Of a stretch of DNA of 64,000 bases, positions 41,280-50,684 are shown piece after piece; within the stretch, counting starts at the first letter, position 1, and every line of letters begins with the position of its first letter. Under the pieces are notes generated by a model. That model did not search any database. It was given only the letters and a program-made list of their open reading frames with translations, and was not told the DNA's origin. The position numbers and the translations under genes are program-made. The DNA lies in NCBI GenBank assembly GCA_022824945.1, contig JAJDYX010000003.1, forward strand, positions 62,001 through 126,000, in the 5' to 3' direction. This DNA is from Candidatus Latescibacterota bacterium (GTDB lineage: Bacteria; Latescibacterota; UBA2968).

Positions 41280-42175
41280 TGGCTAATAATCGGTTGCTCA
41301 TTGTCGGTGCATCGGGCTTTTTAGGACACGCGCTTTGCGATGTTTTCAGTGGTGATTGGGAGCGAGTACCTGTGTCGCGTAGTGGCTCAAGGGGTCATCT
41401 CGTTGTAGATTTAACACGGCCTGATTTGGTACACGAGGTGGTAGCGCAGGTGCGCCCTCAGTGGGTGATCAATTCAGCAGCTATGACAAGCGTTGATGGA
41501 TGTGAGCGAAATCCCACGCTTGCGCGAGCGATACACGTTGATGGAACGCGCAATTTGGTTCAAGCGTGTGAACGGGTTGGATGTGGTCTGGTGAACTTAT
41601 CGACCAATTATGTGTTTGATGGAAAGAAGGGATCTTATGCCGAGGGCGATGAAGCACATCCGGTGAATGTGTATGGTCAGACCAAGTTAGAAAGCGAAGT
41701 TGTTCTGTTGAATGCACTTTGTCCCGGCATTGTGGTACGAACGGCGGTGTTGTACGGTTTTCGCCCATCTTGTCGGCCCAATTTTGTAACCTGGGCCATT
41801 TCATCGCTGGCGGGCCGCGAGGCGATTCGCGTGGTGACAGACGAGTGGACAAATCCGACTTTTGTCGATGAACTCGCCGCATTTATATTAGAATTGTGCC
41901 GTACGGACTTTCGCGGTGTGGTGCATTTTGGCGGTGCGGATTTTTTGACGCGCTTTGAAATGGTCGAGCGGATTTGTGCGGTGATGGGGCTTGACCTTTC
42001 GCTGGTATCTGCCGTAACGTCTGAAGAATTTGAGCGGGCTGCACAGCGTCCGTTGCGAGCCGGGTTGACAACCGCACTTGCCAGAACATTATGTGATATT
42101 GTGCCTGCCTCTTTTGAACATAATTTGAGGCAACTAAAGGGTGTTTTCCAAAAGATCGTTAATACCTATGCCTGA
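41279..42175 (+). CDS. dTDP-4-dehydrorhamnose reductase-like SDR
   Basis: 298 aa. Extended SDR with LLIVGASGFLGHAL at the N-terminus, VINSAAMTSVDGCE, LSTNYVFDG and the YGQTK active site, all diagnostic of the RmlD group that reduces dTDP-4-keto-6-deoxysugars; similar proteins include the MAT2B-like regulators. The ATG at 41279 overlaps the preceding TAA, and the long upstream extension of the frame lies over that gene. Next to a dolichol-phosphate-mannose synthase-like gene it fits cell-surface sugar assembly, but rmlABC are not in the window. Confidence 0.8.
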   Translation: MANNRLLIVGASGFLGHALCDVFSGDWERVPVSRSGSRGHLVVDLTRPDLVHEVVAQVRPQWVINSAAMTSVDGCERNPTLARAIHVDGTRNLVQACERVGCGLVNLSTNYVFDGKKGSYAEGDEAHPVNVYGQTKLESEVVLLNALCPGIVVRTAVLYGFRPSCRPNFVTWAISSLAGREAIRVVTDEWTNPTFVDELAAFILELCRTDFRGVVHFGGADFLTRFEMVERICAVMGLDLSLVSAVTSEEFERAAQRPLRAGLTTALARTLCDIVPASFEHNLRQLKGVFQKIVNTYA

Positions 42176-42887
42176 TAATACACTCCGCATTTCTCTGATT
42201 ACGCCCACCTATAACGAGCGCGAGAACATTTCCTTATTGGTCGAAGAAATATTCGACGTTCTGAAAGACTATTCAGACATTGATCTCGAATTGATTGTGG
42301 TTGATGACAATTCCCCCGATGGTACGGGAGAGGTGGCCGAATCACTCAAAGACCGCTATCCGTTGCAGGTGGTTCACCGCGCCGGGAAATTGGGGTTGGG
42401 CAGTGCTGTGATGGCCGGTTTTGAGCGGGCAGAGCGAGATCTTTTGGGGGTGATGGATGCCGATTTGAGCCACGATCCCATTGTGTTGCCCCAACTCATT
42501 TACGGGTTGCGAAATCACGATCTGGCTATTGGCAGCCGATTTGATTCGGAGAGCCACGTTGAACAATGGGCCTGGTACCGCAGGATTATTTCTCAATTGG
42601 GAGTATTTCTCGCCCGGCAGTTAACCGGCGTGCAAGACCCACTATCGGGCTATTTTTTCTTGCATCGGCGCGTCATTAAAGACATGGTGTTGACTTCGCC
42701 GGGGTATAAAATTTTGCTGGAGATTCTGGTCAAGGGGCATTATAAGTCTTTTATGGAGGTGCCCTTTGTGTTTCGCAACCGGCAACACAGCAGCAGCAAA
42801 TTGAACTGGACTGAGTACTATTTGTTTCTCAAGCAATTGTTGACATTCTATTTTTTGCGACAAAAGACCAACGCCAATAATAAATAA
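42168..42887 (+). CDS. Polyprenyl-phosphate mannosyltransferase-like glycosyltransferase (GT2, Dpm1-like)
   Basis: 239 aa. GT2 core: ISLITPTYNERENI at the N-terminus, VVDDNSPDGTGE, VMDADLSHDP with the metal-binding DxD, and GSRFD, followed by QDPLSGYFFLHRRV. These match Dpm1-like synthases, which charge polyprenyl phosphate with mannose or glucose on the cytoplasmic face. There is no C-terminal membrane domain, as in the soluble Dpm1 type. It overlaps the RmlD-like gene by eight bases. Confidence 0.88.
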   Translation: MPDNTLRISLITPTYNERENISLLVEEIFDVLKDYSDIDLELIVVDDNSPDGTGEVAESLKDRYPLQVVHRAGKLGLGSAVMAGFERAERDLLGVMDADLSHDPIVLPQLIYGLRNHDLAIGSRFDSESHVEQWAWYRRIISQLGVFLARQLTGVQDPLSGYFFLHRRVIKDMVLTSPGYKILLEILVKGHYKSFMEVPFVFRNRQHSSSKLNWTEYYLFLKQLLTFYFLRQKTNANNK

Positions 42888-42902
42888 GTCTGGTATTTTG
42901 GC

Positions 42903-42931
42903 TTGACAGAGGGGCAATAGGCTTTTATGTT
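42903..42931 (+). promoter_or_regulatory. Promoter for the FtsX-type permease operon
   Basis: TTGACA (42903-42908), a 17-base spacer and TATGTT (42926-42931) lie 42 bases before the permease ATG, which has a TGGAGG ribosome site. Confidence 0.6.
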
Positions 42932-42972
42932 GAGCACTGATTTGTGCAATTTTTTTGTAACTGGAGGCGTTT

Positions 42973-43644
42973 ATGGCAGAGCAGCACGAACTCAATACCC
43001 AGATATCTCTTCCGCTTTCCAAAGCGGTTGAGATCAGCTTTAATAGCGTTAAAATTCGATTTGGTCGGTCTTTGATTACGGTGAGTGGCATTGTGCTTGC
43101 TATCGCTTTTTTGATGTCGATTTGGGCAGGCAATGCCATTATTGACGGTTTGATGGCTGCCAGCGATCCCAAAATCAACCTGATCTTGCAGCAAAAGGGC
43201 GTTGAAATTGATCCCGATAGTGCCGCTGCGATCCAGCAACGGTCAAAAGATGCGTGGCTGGTGGTGTTGTCGCTGCTCGTGTGTTTGGTGGGTATTGCCA
43301 ATGCCATGCTGATGTCTGTTACCGAGCGGTTCCGCGAGATTGGCACCATGAAGTGTATGGGCGCATTGGACGGATTTATTATTAAGTTATTTATTCTCGA
43401 ATCGACGTTTATGGGTGCAGCTGGCACGGTTATTGGCGTGGTCATTGGATTTTTGCTGACTGCATTGCTCAATATGTCGAGTTTTGGTACGGTGATTTTC
43501 GATCATCTTCCCATGGTTCAAATCCTTCAAGATGGTGTTAAAGCTATTGTCATTGGTTCTTTTTTGTCGCTGATTGGTGGCATTTTGCCAGCCTATCGCG
43601 CTGCCAAGATGGAGCCGGTTGATGCGATGTCGTTGGAAGTTTAA
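42973..43644 (+). CDS. Compact FtsX/MacB-type ABC permease lacking the periplasmic domain
   Basis: 223 aa. TM1 at about 35-55 (LITVSGIVLAIAFLMSI) is followed after only some 40 residues by TM2 (WLVVLSLLVCLVGIANAML), then the characteristic MSVTERFREIGTMKCMGA cytoplasmic loop, two more helices, and PAYRAAKMEPVDAMSLEV at the end. In MacB and LolC/E, TM1 and TM2 are separated by a periplasmic domain of about 200 residues; here it is missing. The ATPase gene follows 26 bases downstream. The substrate cannot be inferred. Confidence 0.85.
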   Translation: MAEQHELNTQISLPLSKAVEISFNSVKIRFGRSLITVSGIVLAIAFLMSIWAGNAIIDGLMAASDPKINLILQQKGVEIDPDSAAAIQQRSKDAWLVVLSLLVCLVGIANAMLMSVTERFREIGTMKCMGALDGFIIKLFILESTFMGAAGTVIGVVIGFLLTALLNMSSFGTVIFDHLPMVQILQDGVKAIVIGSFLSLIGGILPAYRAAKMEPVDAMSLEV

Positions 43645-43670
43645 ATGACAAACCGATTGTGAGGTGTTTT

Positions 43671-44441
43671 ATGGCTGCCGAAGAAAAAACAGAAACGAAT
43701 GCAGAGGCCGAAGAGGCAACGGTTGTACGCACACAGGATGTGAAGAAAGTGTATATAATGGGCGAAGAGCAGATTCACGCACTCAAAGGTGTGGATCTGG
43801 AGGTAACGCAAGGAGAATACCTGTCCATCATGGGACCTTCTGGGTCGGGGAAGAGTACTCTATTTAATATGGTGGGTGGATTGGACAAGCCGACCGAGGG
43901 CAAAGTTTATATCGACGATGTCGATGTCGCCCAACTCGACGCTTATGAACTCGCGTGGTTGCGCTGCCGAAAGATCGGTTATATTTTTCAATCTTATAAT
44001 TTGATTCCGGTGATGACAGCGCTTGAGAATGTGACCCTGCCGATGGTGTTCGCCGGGCTGACGAGCGACGAAGCTCGCGATAAGGGTGTAGACTTGTTGA
44101 CACAGGTCGGTCTGGGCGAGCGCGTGATGCACAAGCCTTTTGAGCTTTCAGGTGGACAGCAGCAGCGCGTGGCTGTTGCGCGGGCCTTTGCCAACGATCC
44201 AGCGATTATTCTGGCTGATGAGCCGACTGGGAATCTCGATTTGAATACGGGGCGAGAAATTATTGAACTGTTGCGCCAGATGAACGAGGAGTCGGGCGTG
44301 ACTGTGATTTCAGCGACGCACGATCACAAGATGCTGTCGGTATCCGACCGCGTGGTGTGGGTGCGCGATGGCCGCGTAGATCGCATTATTGATCGCGACG
44401 AGTTGAAGATTGAGGTGGGCACGATTGACGGCCACGAATAA
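43671..44441 (+). CDS. ABC transporter ATPase, LolD/MacB type
   Basis: 256 aa. An acidic N-terminal extension of about 20 residues (EEKTETNAEAEE) precedes a standard ATPase: Walker A GPSGSGKST, IFQSYNLIPVMTALENV, signature LSGGQQQR, Walker B ILADEPTGNLD and switch His in SATHDHK. It pairs with the compact permease just upstream. ATG at 43671 with a TGAGG site is preferred over one four codons earlier. It resembles, but is not a close copy of, the orphan ATPase at 12379. Confidence 0.9.
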   Translation: MAAEEKTETNAEAEEATVVRTQDVKKVYIMGEEQIHALKGVDLEVTQGEYLSIMGPSGSGKSTLFNMVGGLDKPTEGKVYIDDVDVAQLDAYELAWLRCRKIGYIFQSYNLIPVMTALENVTLPMVFAGLTSDEARDKGVDLLTQVGLGERVMHKPFELSGGQQQRVAVARAFANDPAIILADEPTGNLDLNTGREIIELLRQMNEESGVTVISATHDHKMLSVSDRVVWVRDGRVDRIIDRDELKIEVGTIDGHE

Positions 44442-44450
44442 ACTTCCTTC

Positions 44451-44479
44451 TTGACAATTTGTTTTAGAATCTGTTATTT
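44451..44479 (+). promoter_or_regulatory. Promoter of the aromatic amino acid operon
   Basis: Perfect TTGACA (44451-44456), 17-base spacer and TTATTT (44474-44479). Transcription should start near 44486, about 38 bases before the leader-peptide ATG. Confidence 0.7.
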
Positions 44480-44523
44480 TTGGTGCATCTGATATATAAA
44501 TATTGTTTAAGGAATTTGGTGTG

Positions 44524-44628
44524 ATGAACGCTTTTGCAACCTACTTTTGGTATTTTTGGCGTCGATTTGACGGCCGATATTATTATTATCGCCGCCTGGC
44601 CAAGAGTGTGGTTTGTCCTGCGTTTTAA
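44524..44628 (+). CDS. Aromatic-rich leader peptide of the trp attenuator
   Basis: 34 codons from ATG 44524 to TAA 44626-44628, with an AAGGA site at 44509-44513. The peptide starts MNAFATYFWYFWRRF, continues with four consecutive Tyr codons (44578-44589) and ends SVVCPAF. Thirteen of 34 residues are aromatic: 2 Trp, 6 Tyr, 5 Phe. It sits between a strong promoter and an intrinsic terminator in front of trpE, as leader peptides of ribosome-mediated attenuators do. Most trp leaders are rich in Trp alone; the mixture here matches an operon that makes or uses all three aromatic amino acids. Confidence 0.85.
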   Translation: MNAFATYFWYFWRRFDGRYYYYRRLAKSVVCPAF

Positions 44629-44694
44629 GTGTGATGTAAGTGAATGAAAGTACGAGGTCGTGGGCAAACTGCTCACGACCTTTTTTATTTTTTT
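44608..44694 (+). terminator. Attenuator: alternative antiterminator and terminator stems
   Basis: The terminator pairs 44655-44665 with 44671-44681 (11 base pairs including one G-U, 5-base loop) and is followed by a T-rich tract. A competing stem pairs 44608-44618 (GTGGTTTGTCC, inside leader codons 29-32) with 44662-44672 (GGGCAAACTGC), which takes the terminator's 5' arm and loop. A ribosome stalled at the Trp or Tyr codons leaves 44608-44618 free, so the antiterminator forms. One that reaches the stop codon covers it, so the terminator forms. Confidence 0.8.
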
Positions 44695-44705
44695 AAGGAT
44701 TTTTA

Positions 44706-46178
44706 GTGATTCAACCCGATTTCAAAACTGTCGAGAAGCTGAGCGAAGGCTGTGGTCTCGTTCCCATTTCCAGAGAACTTCTCGCGGATACAGAGACGCC
44801 GGTTTCGGCCTATTTGAAAATTCGCGCAAAGTCGTCTCATGCATTTTTGTTTGAAAGTGTGGTGGGTGGCGAGCAGATTGGGCGGTATTCGTTTTTGGGC
44901 GTGGATCCGTTTTTGGTTTTTCGTTCGCGCGGAACAAAAATTTCGATTGAAAATACGACGGGCGAGCTGCGAAAATTTGATGGGGAACCTATTGATGTAT
45001 TGCGCGAGTTGTTAAAAAAATACCGTTCGCAACATGTGGAAGGGTTTCCCCGATTTACAGGTGGTGCCGTGGGCTATGTGAGCTATGATGCCGTGCGTTT
45101 GATTGAGCGCATTCCCGAGACAGTTGAAGACGATCTCGATATAGACGATATATTTTTCTCATTTTACGATTCGGTGCTGGCGTTTGACAATGTGACGCAC
45201 AAAGTGCATGTGATGGTCAATGTGCATACAGAGGGCGATCTGGAGGCGAATTACGCGGATGCAGTCAAGCGGATCGATGCACTGATTGAGTTACTGGCGC
45301 AACCTGCGGATGCGTCCTTAACGCCAGGGACGAGTTCGTGCGCGGTGACTTCAAATACGAGCAAAGAAGCGTATATGGATGTGGTGGCGCGTTGCAGGGA
45401 ATACATCGTGGCAGGTGATATTTTTCAGGTGGTGCCTTCACAGCGCTTTGCAATGGATGTGACGGTAGATGCGCTGGATATTTATCGGGCGTTGCGGACG
45501 GTGAATCCGTCGCCATATATGTTTCACGTCGATTTGATAGATCATCAGCTCGTGGGTGCGTCGCCAGAGTTGCTCGTCAGGGTAGAGGATGGGGTGGTGC
45601 AGGTGCGACCTATTGCGGGTACGCGGTGGCGCGGCAAGACCGAGGCAGAGGACCAGGTGCTGGCACAGGAGTTGTTAGCAGATGAAAAAGAATGCGCCGA
45701 GCATATTATGCTGGTGGATCTGGGGCGCAATGATGTGGGGCGCGTCTCCAGGTTTGATACGGTGTACGTGACCGAGCAGATGACGATTGAACGCTATTCG
45801 CATGTGATGCATATCGTTTCGAATGTGCAAGGCGAATTGCACGAGGATGTCGATGCGCTGGACGCGCTTTTTGCCTGTTATCCGGCTGGTACGGTGTCGG
45901 GCGCGCCAAAAATTCGGGCGATGGAGATTATCGACGAGATGGAGCCAACGCGCCGCGGGCCTTATGCCGGTGCGGTGGGTTATATCGATTTTGCTGGCAA
46001 TATGGATACGTGTATTGCCATTCGCACATTGGTGATTAAGGATGGCAAAGCGTATGTGCAGGCGGGAGGTGGCGTGGTGTTCGATTCCGATCCGGAATAC
46101 GAATATCAGGAGACCGTGAACAAAGCGCGGGCACTGTTTCGGGCAGTAGAAATGGCTGAAGGAGGCGAGTTGTTGTGA
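44706..46178 (+). CDS. trpE: Anthranilate synthase component I
   Basis: 490 aa, GTG start with AAGGA site. Converts chorismate to anthranilate with ammonia from TrpG. The N-terminal [21 protein letters not shown] includes the Trp feedback site (FES block). Chorismate-binding motifs are [44 protein letters not shown] and [20 protein letters not shown]. It is the first structural gene after the attenuator and overlaps trpG by four bases, coupling the two subunits. Confidence 0.96.
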   Translation: MIQPDFKTVEKLSEGCGLVPISRELLADTETPVSAYLKIRAKSSHAFLFESVVGGEQIGRYSFLGVDPFLVFRSRGTKISIENTTGELRKFDGEPIDVLRELLKKYRSQHVEGFPRFTGGAVGYVSYDAVRLIERIPETVEDDLDIDDIFFSFYDSVLAFDNVTHKVHVMVNVHTEGDLEANYADAVKRIDALIELLAQPADASLTPGTSSCAVTSNTSKEAYMDVVARCREYIVAGDIFQVVPSQRFAMDVTVDALDIYRALRTVNPSPYMFHVDLIDHQLVGASPELLVRVEDGVVQVRPIAGTRWRGKTEAEDQVLAQELLADEKECAEHIMLVDLGRNDVGRVSRFDTVYVTEQMTIERYSHVMHIVSNVQGELHEDVDALDALFACYPAGTVSGAPKIRAMEIIDEMEPTRRGPYAGAVGYIDFAGNMDTCIAIRTLVIKDGKAYVQAGGGVVFDSDPEYEYQETVNKARALFRAVEMAEGGELL

Positions 46179-46738
46179 TTCTCGTTATTGATAATTACGA
46201 TTCTTTTACTTACAATCTCGTTCAGTATCTCGGCGAATTGGGTGCGGAGTTGGTGGTGTATCGCAATGATCAAATTTCACTTGAAGAGATTGCGGATATC
46301 GCGCCTGAGAAGATCGTGATTTCTCCCGGTCCATGCACGCCAAACGAAGCGGGGATTTCCGTGGCTTTGGTGAAGCATTTTGCGGGGGAAATTCCTATTT
46401 TAGGAGTTTGTCTGGGGCATCAGTCCATTGGGCAGGCGTTTGGCGGGAAAATTGTGGGCGCGCCGACAATTATGCACGGGAAGGTGTCGGAGATTCATCA
46501 TAGTGGGGAGTCTGTTTTTCAGGGGTTACCTGAACCATTTATTGCCACGCGCTATCATTCGCTGGTGGTGGAACGAGAGAGTTTGCCCGTTTGTCTGGAA
46601 ATTACAGCAGAGACCGATGATGGCGTGATTATGGGTTTGCGCCATCGAGATATGGCGGTGGATGGCGTGCAGTTTCATCCCGAATCGATTTTGACGGGTG
46701 AGGGCAAGAATTTGCTGCAAAATTTTCTCGATACTTAA
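46175..46738 (+). CDS. trpG: Anthranilate synthase component II (glutamine amidotransferase)
   Basis: 187 aa, GTG start overlapping the trpE stop. Class I amidotransferase: [33 protein letters not shown], the nucleophile in [15 protein letters not shown] (Cys near 78), and the catalytic His/Glu in GVQFHPES. No TrpD or PabB fusion. Possibly shared with p-aminobenzoate synthesis, as in some bacteria with a single trpG/pabA. The next gene is not trpD but an AAA ATPase. Confidence 0.95.
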   Translation: MILVIDNYDSFTYNLVQYLGELGAELVVYRNDQISLEEIADIAPEKIVISPGPCTPNEAGISVALVKHFAGEIPILGVCLGHQSIGQAFGGKIVGAPTIMHGKVSEIHHSGESVFQGLPEPFIATRYHSLVVERESLPVCLEITAETDDGVIMGLRHRDMAVDGVQFHPESILTGEGKNLLQNFLDT

Positions 46739-46753
46739 GCGGAGTGCGAAGCC

Positions 46754-47893
46754 ATGCTCGAATCTTTCTATGTCAACAATTTTAGACTATTTAAGCATCT
46801 CGAACTTCCCAAATTGGGACAGGTAAATCTCATTGCGGGAAAAAATGGGTCGGGCAAGAGCGCGTTGTTGGAGGCGATACGCTTATATGCGAGCAATGCC
46901 GATCCCGGCGTATTCGCCGATCTCATATTTTTGAGAAAGGAATACTGGTCTCCAAAAGAGCGTCCTCATTTTGATAAAACTGTTTCAGGGCAAGTTCTCA
47001 AACATTTATTTTTTGGACATAAGTTGCCTGAACTCAATGGTGAGGGTATTCGGGTCGGTAAGTCAGCAGATGATCATTTTCATCTCACTGTAGCTGTCTA
47101 TTTGCCGTTAGGAGAGGCGTTTGCCGAAAGGGTTCCTTACACTCGGGAAGGGGGTTCTCGCCCCCTCACGACAATGGATATAGAAGAATTATCCAACGAG
47201 AGTGATATTTCTTTTTCCGACAAGTATCTCGTTTTAGAACAAAAAGGGCGAACACGCAGGCTTGTCAATCTGGATAAAAGTCTGAACGATCTGATGAGAC
47301 CGTCATATTTACACGATCACAGTCGCTATCCCATACAATTTGTATGTGCCCAATCAACAGATTCAAATGACTTGGCCTCTCTTTGGGATAAGATAGGGCT
47401 TACGAGTTTAGGGCCAGAGGTTATTGCAGGATTACAATTGATTGAGCAAAAAATAAAAATGCTTTCTTTTGTCGATGCAGAAAATCAGCGTTCAATGGTC
47501 CGGATTCCCATGGTCCAACATAGTGACTTTTTAGAGCCGCTATCTCTACAAATTTTCGGTGATGGTATCCTGCGTTTATTTCAGATTCTCCTTTCTTTAG
47601 TAAATGCGAGAGATGGTATTCTGGTGGTTGATGAATTGGAAAATGGTCTGCACTATAAAATTCATCCCAAAGTTTGGGATATTGTATTTCGTCTGGCGAA
47701 AAAATTAAATGTTCAGGTTTTTGCGACTACGCATAGTTGGGATTGTATCCGAGGGTTTGAGGTAGTCTGGAGAGAACACCTGGATGAGGGCAACTTTTTT
47801 CGTTTAGATATGAAAGAGGATCAGGTTAAAGCAACCTATTACGATGCTAAAACGCTCTCCGATGCGTTGCGGCTGGATGTCGAGGTGCGTTAA
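46754..47893 (+). CDS. AAA15/OLD-like ABC-type ATPase
   Basis: 379 aa. SMC/RecF-like ATPase: FYVNNFRLFKHLEL at the start, Walker A GKNGSGKSALLEAI (about 29-42), signature-like LSLQIFGDGILR, Walker B ILVVDELENGLHY and the switch ATTHSWDC. This is the AAA15/OLD group that works with TOPRIM nucleases. The following gene, overlapping it by one base (TAATG), encodes a TOPRIM-like protein, giving the same layout as PARIS (AriA/AriB) and split OLD systems. The pair separates trpG from trpD, in the operon's own orientation. Codon use is visibly more A/T-rich than that of the trp genes. Confidence 0.8.
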   Translation: MLESFYVNNFRLFKHLELPKLGQVNLIAGKNGSGKSALLEAIRLYASNADPGVFADLIFLRKEYWSPKERPHFDKTVSGQVLKHLFFGHKLPELNGEGIRVGKSADDHFHLTVAVYLPLGEAFAERVPYTREGGSRPLTTMDIEELSNESDISFSDKYLVLEQKGRTRRLVNLDKSLNDLMRPSYLHDHSRYPIQFVCAQSTDSNDLASLWDKIGLTSLGPEVIAGLQLIEQKIKMLSFVDAENQRSMVRIPMVQHSDFLEPLSLQIFGDGILRLFQILLSLVNARDGILVVDELENGLHYKIHPKVWDIVFRLAKKLNVQVFATTHSWDCIRGFEVVWREHLDEGNFFRLDMKEDQVKATYYDAKTLSDALRLDVEVR

Positions 47894-48555
47894 TGCCTGT
47901 CCAGGATCGAGCCCGCCTGTCCAATGAACTACGTTTGTTGCTGGTGGAGGGACAAGACGATTTTTATGTAATATCAGCACTTTGTGAGGTAGGTAAAATA
48001 CCTGAAAATTTTATGATCTTTGATTGTGGATCAGATGAAGATGTACTCAATGCTTTAAACACATTATTGTTAAGATCCGATCTGCCTGAAATTATCGGCG
48101 TTGTAATTGATGCAGATAAACCCGATGTAAGCAGTCGCTGGCAAAGCATTCAGGATAAACTACAAAATTATCCTTATGTTTTACCAAATGAACCAGAACG
48201 CGATGGAACAATTATTGAAGGTGTTGAGGACATGCCGCGTCTTGGTTTTTGGCTGATGCCAAATAACATTGATCCGGGGATGTTGGAGGATTTTTGTCGG
48301 CAACTTGCACCTGATAATGCGATTGCATTTGCGGAGCACTGTGTAACAGAAGCAAAAGAAAAATTATTTGCCACCTTCAGAGATGTGCATCAATCAAAAG
48401 CAGTGGTTCATACGTATTTGGCCTGGCAAGATGAACCAGGCAAACCATTGGGGCAATCAATTAAAGCAAAAGCTTTGACGCCTGAAATAGAAATTGCTAA
48501 AACGTTTACCAGTTGGTTGCAGAGGTTGTTTGATGCAACGAATGTGACTGTGTGA
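47893..48555 (+). CDS. TOPRIM-like protein (DUF3226-like), partner of the AAA ATPase
   Basis: 220 aa. Two elements of a TOPRIM domain are clear: [16 protein letters not shown] with the acidic Glu, and [10 protein letters not shown] with the DxD pair. A helical C-terminal part ([23 protein letters not shown]) resembles DUF3226/DUF4435 partners of AAA15 ATPases. In OLD and PARIS systems TOPRIM subunits are nucleases, released or activated by phage signals. It starts within the ATPase stop codon and ends 10 bases before trpD. Nuclease activity is an inference from family resemblance. Confidence 0.75.
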   Translation: MPVQDRARLSNELRLLLVEGQDDFYVISALCEVGKIPENFMIFDCGSDEDVLNALNTLLLRSDLPEIIGVVIDADKPDVSSRWQSIQDKLQNYPYVLPNEPERDGTIIEGVEDMPRLGFWLMPNNIDPGMLEDFCRQLAPDNAIAFAEHCVTEAKEKLFATFRDVHQSKAVVHTYLAWQDEPGKPLGQSIKAKALTPEIEIAKTFTSWLQRLFDATNVTV

Positions 48556-48565
48556 GGAGCTGAGC

Positions 48566-49579
48566 ATGACTATACAAGAAGCAATTGCAAAAGTGATTGA
48601 AGGTGCAGATTTGAGTCGGGGTGAGATGGCGGATGTGATGAATCAGATTATGTCGGGCGAGGCAACGGATGCGCAGATCGGCGCGTTTTTGATTGCGTTG
48701 CGCGTGAAGGGCGAGTGTGTTGATGAGATTGCCGGGGCCGCTTCTGTGATGCGCGAGAAGGCGACGCCGATTGTGACAAAGCACGATGTGATTGTCGATA
48801 CCTGTGGCACGGGGGGCGACCATTCGGGCACGTTTAATATTTCGACAACTGCGGCATTTGTCGCGGCTGGGGCGGGTTTGTGTGTGGCTAAACACGGCAA
48901 TCGCGCGGCGACGAGTCAAAGCGGTAGCGCGGATGTGCTGGATGCATTGGGTGTGAATATTGAGGCATCACCCGAGACGGTGAGCAGGTGTCTGGACGAT
49001 GTGGGTATCGGGTTTTTGTTTGCCATTTCGTTGCACGGGGCGATGAAATATGCGATTGGACCGCGTCGGGAAATTGGTGCGCGGACTATTTTCAATGCGC
49101 TGGGGCCGCTGAGCAATCCGGCGGGTGCAACGCGGCAGGTGGTCGGTGTTTACAGCGCGGCATTGACCGAGACACTTGCAGGTGTTTTGGGGACTCTGGG
49201 AGCGGAGCGCGCGTTTGTCGTTCACGGTTCGGATGGTCTGGATGAGATGACGTTGACGGGTCCGACGCGGGTGAGCGAATTGAAGAAGGGCTCGGTTTCG
49301 ACGTATGACGTATCACCTGGAGACTTTGGGCTGGCGCAAGCTTCGACCGATGCGTTAAAAGGTGGAGATGCCGATTATAATGCAAAGATTACGCGGTCGA
49401 TTTTGAATGGCGAAGAAGGGCCTCGGCGCGATATTGTACTGTTAAATGCGGCGGCGGCGATTGTGGCGGGCGATAAGGCGCGTGATCTAAATGAAGGCGT
49501 ACAGGTCGCCGCTGAAGTGATTGATTCGGGTAAGGCGTTGGAGAAGTTGGAGGGTTTGGTCGCGGCGAGTCGGGAATGA
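48566..49579 (+). CDS. trpD: Anthranilate phosphoribosyltransferase
   Basis: 337 aa. Adds the PRPP-derived ribose to anthranilate. Motifs: [21 protein letters not shown] (PRPP loop), [45 protein letters not shown] and [21 protein letters not shown] site before the ATG. Normal length, all binding motifs intact. It follows the AAA/TOPRIM pair and precedes an oxidoreductase gene. Confidence 0.96.
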   Translation: MTIQEAIAKVIEGADLSRGEMADVMNQIMSGEATDAQIGAFLIALRVKGECVDEIAGAASVMREKATPIVTKHDVIVDTCGTGGDHSGTFNISTTAAFVAAGAGLCVAKHGNRAATSQSGSADVLDALGVNIEASPETVSRCLDDVGIGFLFAISLHGAMKYAIGPRREIGARTIFNALGPLSNPAGATRQVVGVYSAALTETLAGVLGTLGAERAFVVHGSDGLDEMTLTGPTRVSELKKGSVSTYDVSPGDFGLAQASTDALKGGDADYNAKITRSILNGEEGPRRDIVLLNAAAAIVAGDKARDLNEGVQVAAEVIDSGKALEKLEGLVAASRE

Positions 49580-49594
49580 TTGGAGTGACGTAAA

Positions 49595-50659
49595 ATGGCT
49601 ATCTCTGTAGGTGTTGCGGGTTTGCGATTTGGCATGTCCTGGGCGCGGGTGTTTGATGCGTATGCCGAGACTGATTTGGTCGCTATTTGTGATATTCAGC
49701 AGGAGAGACGGGACGAGGCAAAAGAGCAGTTGGATGTCGATGCTTGTTATGCGGCTTTTGATGATCTGGTCGCTGATGAACGGATTGATGCGGTGGCTAT
49801 TTTTACTCCCGCGCCGCTTCATGCAGAACATGTGATTCGAGCGATTCGGGCCGGGAAGCACGTTTTGTGTGCCGTGCCCGCTGCGCTGACTATGGATGAA
49901 GCAAAGGCATTGGTCGAGGTTGTTTCAAAAAGTGACCGCATTTATATGATGGCTGAGAATTGGGTCTATGAACCCAGTGTGGTGCGCGCGAGGTCGCTTT
50001 ATGAGTCGCAGAAACTGGGGCGTATTTACTATGCCGAAGCCGAGTATATTCACGGTCTAAAAGCGTTGAGGCGACATTCCGATGGGCGTCCTACCTGGCG
50101 GAATAGTTTACAACCCCTTCTTTATCCAACACATGGCACGTCGCCGTATTTGAATATGACGGGTGACCGTCTGGTTGAGGTCATGGCTGTTTCGGCTTCA
50201 GGGCGAGATGAATTTTTAGGGGGGTATGAAGCAGATTGGGTGCAGACGGCTTTGTTCCGAACGGAAGAAGGTGCGGTGTTCAGGTTGACCAATTCGTTTC
50301 AGAATGTGCATGGGATGAGCCATTTCTTGAGTTTTTATGGCGATGAGGGTTCTTTAGAGACGGGGCGATTTCGCGAAGCCCGAACGGTGTGTTATTATTC
50401 GGTGGGGAATAAAGAGCAGGTGACGCGCGAAGAATGCTACCATCCCGAGTTATCCCAGTTTTCGGACGCGCTCGGTGCAGGGCATGGCAAAACGAGTATG
50501 CTCATTGTTATGGATTTTGTGCGGGCGATTGTGAATGGATTGCGCTCGCCGATAGATTTGATGCGGGCGCTGGATATGACACTGCCCGGTATTGCGGGAT
50601 TGCAGGCGGTGCGCGAAAATGGATGGGTGTCCGTTCCCGATCCGAGATCGTGGCTTTAG
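49595..50659 (+). CDS. Gfo/Idh/MocA-family oxidoreductase
   Basis: 354 aa. NAD(P)-dependent oxidoreductase with Rossmann start (VGVAGLRFGMSWARVFDAY), LVAICDIQQERR, IFTPAPLHAEHVIRAIRAGKHVLCAVPAA and the substrate-domain MAENWVYEP in place of the usual EKP motif: the conserved EKP Lys of the family is replaced (CAVPAA). Such proteins act on sugars, inositols and related polyols. Its place between trpD and trpC is unexplained; it may use the trp promoter without serving the pathway. Confidence 0.8.
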   Translation: MAISVGVAGLRFGMSWARVFDAYAETDLVAICDIQQERRDEAKEQLDVDACYAAFDDLVADERIDAVAIFTPAPLHAEHVIRAIRAGKHVLCAVPAALTMDEAKALVEVVSKSDRIYMMAENWVYEPSVVRARSLYESQKLGRIYYAEAEYIHGLKALRRHSDGRPTWRNSLQPLLYPTHGTSPYLNMTGDRLVEVMAVSASGRDEFLGGYEADWVQTALFRTEEGAVFRLTNSFQNVHGMSHFLSFYGDEGSLETGRFREARTVCYYSVGNKEQVTREECYHPELSQFSDALGAGHGKTSMLIVMDFVRAIVNGLRSPIDLMRALDMTLPGIAGLQAVRENGWVSVPDPRSWL

Positions 50660-50684
50660 CCCTGTCTGAGGATGGTGGGATTTT

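Noticed and set aside
42642..43472. 276-codon open frame on the minus strand
   Set aside because: Antisense to the Dpm1-like and permease genes, both with strong motifs and ribosome sites.
44626..44705. Terminator before trpE as the end of the ABC transporter operon only
   Set aside because: A promoter and aromatic leader peptide lie between the ATPase gene and the hairpin, and a competing antiterminator exists, so it is an attenuator.
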